Part shown: positions 39,991 to 43,682 of the stretch, in pieces
Position numbering within the stretch: the first letter of the stretch is position 1
How the letters are laid out: each line of letters starts with the position of its first letter
NCBI GenBank assembly: GCA_022925895.1
Contig: JAKSYS010000530.1
Location: 1-43,682, forward strand
From: Fragilaria crotonensis
Lineage: Eukaryota > Bacillariophyta > Fragilariophyceae > Fragilariales > Fragilariaceae
DNA length: 43,682 nt
Reading direction: 5' to 3'
Made by a program: the position numbers and the translations under genes
The notes under the pieces: model-generated
Seen by the model: only the letters and a program-made list of their open reading frames with translations
Told to the model about the DNA's origin: nothing
The model's database searches: none

Positions 39991-42111
39991 GACGATTGAA
40001 GAAGGCGTCGTGCCAGGAATCGGACGTCTGTGTTGTTTGCCATATTGGCAGGCAGCACATTTTGGGAACGAGGTAAGTCGACACGCAGCAGTTTGCAATC
40101 GGCGACTTTCTTCCGTTTTGCTGACGACACCGGAACGCAGGATAAATTGAACCTTTTTGAAGCCGACATGCCCCAAGCGATAATGCCAACGAAGCAATTC
40201 TTTCTCTGCTTCGTTAAGGTTGAGGTTCCTTTCGTGGACGGTGTTCACGATCGAAACGAGAGCGTCAGCGGCCTTGAATGGATCGGTTGCGTTGTACGCT
40301 TCCGACGTTGGGAGATTGTTCTGCGGGTTGACGTTTGCAGTGACGGGTCCTCGATTGGCGTCGTTTGGAACGCCGCTGAGTGTGAGACGATTCGGTTCGA
40401 TGATGATCGTTTCGTCGGGGTAAGTCTGGAGGAGACTGGACGTTGAGAGGAGTCGGACTTTAATGTTGGGAACATGGAAGGCGGGGACCTTGAGAAGACG
40501 CAGATTTCCGAGTTGATCATGGACAGCCCAAGTGACTTCGCCTTGGCCTTTGATCTGGAGCCCCTTCGCGATACCCTTGAGTTGCGTTATCGTGCCGGGC
40601 GACGTGACGGGTCCCTCAAAATCGGAGAGGTCGGGAGTGATCGAAATGCTTGCGCCCGAGTCCCAAATGATGGGGCTCGTGTTTGCTTTGGGTCCGAGGG
40701 CTTCTCGCATTCGAGCGGGAGCCTGAAGAGCCATGCGAAGCGGCGTGGAATGACACGCAAGGTGAACATGAGAGAGGATCTTGTTGGCGGCAGCACGTTG
40801 GTGAAACGTCAGCGGAGCAAGCGCGAACGGGTCGGGCGAGTTGGCGGGTGCCACAGGGCAATACGTCGCGGTTCGTGGCGACGGACGGGGGCGTTTGGAG
40901 CACCAGGAAGGACACGAACGCTTGTTTTTGTATCCCTCTCCCTTTTGGCCTGTGGTAGGCGGCAACGGAGCAGGGCGACGAGAATTGCGAAGCTTGTCGG
41001 CTCGACGTTGGAGACGGAGTGCGCGTTCTTTGAGAGTCGCGAAATGAAGGAAGTCGTCGCGTTGAGCGAGCGTGGGAGGTCGCGATGCGACGTATCCTCG
41101 TTGTCGGAGACGAAGAGGATAGGAACGATGCAGCTTGTTAGCGCGAATACCCGAATTGAAGCGTGGCGGAGCGAACGACTTCTTGAGGAGTCGCGAGAAG
41201 CGACGACGTTGAATGCGAGTGAGCGGAGGCGAGGAGGGAGCCATCGAGGCAACGGGAGGTTGCTTCAGGAGCGTTGACGGGAAGACCGAGAGAAAGAGAA
41301 GGATAACCCAAACGGTAGGAGCGAACGCGAGCGTTGGGTGACGAAGAACAACTTGATGAAGATTGTTCGCGACCCAAGCCAAAATGGTGGACCATGGGAT
41401 CGCGGATGCCAAATAGATAGCAAGGTTAACCAAAATAGGGACCATTGCGCAAATGGCAAAAGAAAGGACAAGAAGTAGCCATGGGTTCGCACCTCGGATG
41501 AGGTTTAGAAGCGAACGAGGAGGAGACGCGATGTTTGGCTTGACTGGAAAGTCAAGCATCCAAACGGAGGGATCCGGCGCCAACATGCTGAGATTTGCTC
41601 TTGGCGACGGTGTCGGAGCGGGAGGACGACGTTCTCCACCGGTGTGAGTGGCGGTCGTGTGCGTGACAGTCCAACGACGACACTTCTCGCACCAGTTGAA
41701 GGTTTTATCCTTCACTTTCTTGGAATTGCTAGTTCCGGGAAGAGGTGGAATTGTGCGCCAGGATTTATGTTTGTTGGTGCGATCCTGGCGGGACCCAGAA
41801 GGGGAGGACGATCCGGACTTACGATTGAGCTCCGGACACTTGTTCGCCCAATGACCGGGTTTTCCACACTTGTGGCAATTGCCCTTTTTCGCTGGAGTTT
41901 CGGTCCCGGATGCCTGGGACTGAATCAACGTAAGTACCTCAGCTCGAGAGAGACCAGTGGGGGCAGTTGCGACATTGCCAAACGTCGCAGACGGAGCTCG
42001 GACATCAGGTGCATGACTCGCTGGAGGCCATTCCTTTCTGTCAAATTGCGTACGGTACGCGTCTTCAGCTTGGCGACAAATATCTTGGAACGTCAATTTC
42101 TCGGCGACCAT
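39990..42111 (-). CDS. Copia polyprotein segment: zinc motifs, membrane-like insert, protease, integrase zinc domain
   Basis: One open frame of over 700 codons. In order: CHKCGKPGHWANKC (nucleocapsid CCHC), then a second zinc-like motif WCEKCRRWTVTHTTATH, then three or four hydrophobic segments (WLLLVLSFAICAMVPILVNL, and WVILLFLSVFPSTLL). A basic stretch (RIQRRRFSRLLKKSF) follows, then the aspartic protease motif IIWDSGASISIT and the integrase zinc domain (WHYRLGHVGFKKVQF ... FPKCAACQYGKQHRR). The protease is expected to cut the polyprotein. The hydrophobic block between nucleocapsid and protease is unusual for copia. The frame stays open beyond the homology to 39790. Confidence 0.8.
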
Positions 42112-43004
42112 GTGAGCATGGGCGCCTGACTTTTCCTTGTATCCGATGTCGAGGAGCGCCTGATCAAGTCGCTGCCGTCGAACGGAGAGGAAAGCGGAAG
42201 TCCGTTCCGGCTCCTCCGGCCAAAGAAAGTCTTGAGCATCGTGAGCGTGAGGTTGTGGTCGTACTGACCTGCCGTCGTGAGCTCACGTGCGTCCTTGCGA
42301 TAATCAGCGGCGAGGGCTTGAGGTTTTCGCCGGCGTACTGGGACGGGTGGCGAGCCTTGATCGCGGCCTTCAGGTCTTCAAAGCGCGATCGACGTCGACT
42401 GGATCGTCTTGATGAGCTGGAGCCAGACGACGTGAAACGAGTCGTCGTCGTCCATTTCTCTTTGATCTTGCTCATGAGAGCGGGATCGAGACGAGAGAAG
42501 GAACTTGGTGGCGAGGTCGTTCGACTTGTCGTACTTGTCGTAACGAAGAATCTGCTGGGAGCTGAGAGTCTTTGCTGTCGCGACGGTGTAGCGAGAGTGG
42601 CTCCTGACGACGTTCGTCATCACGGAGGCTTTCGGGATCGGGGAGATAAGCGATGGTATCCATCCCACAACGAGATGGTCCCAAACGGCGTTCTGGAAGT
42701 CTACGAGACTGCTCGCTTGGGTAAATAGGTCGTCATGCCGGTACGACGGTTGTACCCCTTTGTGAGGCGGAGGCATGGACAGGGCGGAGTTGATTTGGTG
42801 ACGTGATGTCGTCGGCGCTCGGATCGAGGCCGACCCAACCAGGAGCTGGCTTACCGCCAGTCCAAGCGGACCAATCGTCCCTGGAAAGGAGACAATGTTG
42901 CCCATAATGGGCTTATCGGGCCTATCAGAGGCGACGATAGGGTCGGAGACAGGTGGCGTCGGGGACGCGGTGACGGGGTCAGAAGTTGGTGTCGGAGACG
43001 CCAT
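42112..43004 (-). CDS. Copia gag (capsid), frameshifted
   Basis: It starts at the ATG on 43002-43004 (MASPTPTSDPV). A Pro/Ser-rich head leads to a UBN2/gag-like helical region. Parts are ILRYDKYDKSNDLATKFLLS, then after a frame change near 42450 RFEDLKAAIKARHPSQYAGE, and after another near 42320 QYDHNLTLTMLKTFL. It assembles virus-like particles. The frame changes are single-base. Confidence 0.7.
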
Positions 43005-43304
43005 CTCGGAGATGGAACGAAGAGCGAGCTTGGAAGGTCTTAGAAAGCAAAGCACGGCGTGCTTTTAGATAAAATAGGTAGCCTAGTTGGTAACTTAGGC
43101 GCTCGGAGAGACTTGCTTGTAGGTTGGAAACCGTAGAGAAGATCAACGGGAGTTGACTTAGAGCTGCAGCGTAGACGATTGCGGAGCAATCGGGAAACAG
43201 ATCCTTGGAAAGGATCAACCTAAGTGTCCTTGGAAAGGAAACAACGAATTCCTTTAGAGAGGAATTGGCTTGCCTGGAAGGAAGCGTGAGGGGGTTAGCC
43301 TATA

Positions 43305-43324
43305 GATTGGGCAAAATAACCACT
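43305..43324 (-). other. Candidate primer-binding site
   Basis: On the minus strand AGTGGTTATTTTGCCC directly follows the 5' LTR, where copia elements bind a host tRNA. The tRNA could not be identified by eye. Confidence 0.35.
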
Positions 43325-43632
43325 TGAGACTATCACCGGAGATGATACTCTAATCGTAGAAAATAGTACGTAGTACCGTAGGAAAATTACTGTAGGAAGG
43401 TTTCACACAAAGTACGTTCTGAGAAATTATAAGCTACAGTAAAATTCGGCACTCGATCGTATGAACGACAAACTCGTCGAACGTGTCAAGTGGCACTTGA
43501 CATTTCGGGTAGTTCGTACGAAATTAATTAGAGACCGGACAGTACAGCGTATCATGTTTCACATTTCGATGGATGACCTCACAGTAGCACAGTACAACGA
43601 TGGCATCGCAGTCCAGTGCAGCGTAGGTTTCA
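43325..43632 (-). repeat. 5' LTR (right in window), 308 bp
   Basis: Matches the left LTR at 307 of 308 bases. It should hold the element's promoter, transcribing leftwards. The palindrome GTCAAGTG-G-CACTTGAC is at 43485-43501. Confidence 0.95.
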
Positions 43633-43682
43633 ATTCAGATGAATTTGATTTCAGACGAGCACTGATTCCAAAACATTTCTTT

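Larger units (their letters stand above)
36522..43632 (-). mobile_element. Ty1/copia LTR retrotransposon, CoDi-like, near full length
   Basis: Two 308-bp LTRs flank a coding region with the copia order gag, CCHC, protease, integrase, reverse transcriptase, RNase H on the minus strand. The LTRs begin TG and end CA and differ at one position (36598 G versus 43401 T). A purine-rich GATGAAAAGG lies next to the 3' LTR. The coding region has several single-base frame changes. No clear 5-bp target-site duplication is seen (ATACT on the left, ATTCA on the right). Such elements are abundant in pennate diatoms and can be stress-responsive. Confidence 0.9.

Noticed and set aside
39488-41277. Long plus-strand open frames (220 and 267 codons)
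   Set aside because: Arg/Gly/Ser-rich mirror frames of the copia coding strand.
1-43682. CRISPR array, rRNA genes or bacterial operon signals
   Set aside because: No regular spacer array, no rRNA-like sequence, and the gene structure is eukaryotic.

Overview
This is nuclear DNA from a photosynthetic stramenopile, most likely a pennate diatom. Four things point there. Genes are short, with few introns bounded by GT..AG. Two or three proteins begin with a signal peptide plus an ASAFAP-like phenylalanine motif of the kind used for import into four-membrane plastids. Two diatom-style families occur (an RGLE-type small protein and a single-pass membrane protein of the diatom LRR class). A Ty1/copia element of the CoDi kind closes the window. 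The species cannot be named from sequence alone.

Layout. 1-1048 (minus) is the 5' part of a gamma-SNAP-like gene running off the left edge. 1.4-4.6 kb is an AT-rich island of decayed sequence. 4.64-5.5 kb is a small non-autonomous element built from GTTTTAAAC and CAATATATTG boxes. 6.4-14.4 kb is a gene graveyard: pieces of a PhyH-type dioxygenase, midasin, an acidic LRR-type membrane protein, an unrecognised protein, a Prp2/DHX16-like helicase N-terminus and a FUBP-like KH protein lie almost end to end on both strands, all cut, frameshifted or stopped. Related short repeats occur on both sides of it. 15.9-21.0 kb holds a peroxiredoxin (+), a rhomboid protease (-, three exons), a probable thylakoid-lumen cyclophilin (+) and an RGLE-type protein (-). 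21.0-24.0 kb is gene-poor. 24.0-32.0 kb holds a probable plastid membrane protein (+), a TLDc protein (-), an FKBP (-), a TatD-like nuclease with a zinc knuckle (-) and a plastid-directed bifunctional-nuclease-domain protein (-). 33.5-36.2 kb is a DDE transposase gene (-) with two phase-neutral introns. 36.5-43.6 kb is a copia element (-) whose 308-bp LTRs differ at one position.

Two themes run through the window. First, many recognisable genes carry single-base frameshifts, often in homopolymers, including a copia element too young to have decayed. Part of the damage may therefore be consensus error in the assembly. The graveyard is different, because it also has truncations, nonsense codons and a tandem duplication. 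Second, most intergenic gaps contain clusters of GTAC-based palindromes such as GTACCTGGTAC. The genes do not form an operon-like pathway. The intact ones are housekeeping functions: plastid protein folding, peroxide removal, membrane proteolysis and nucleic-acid processing.
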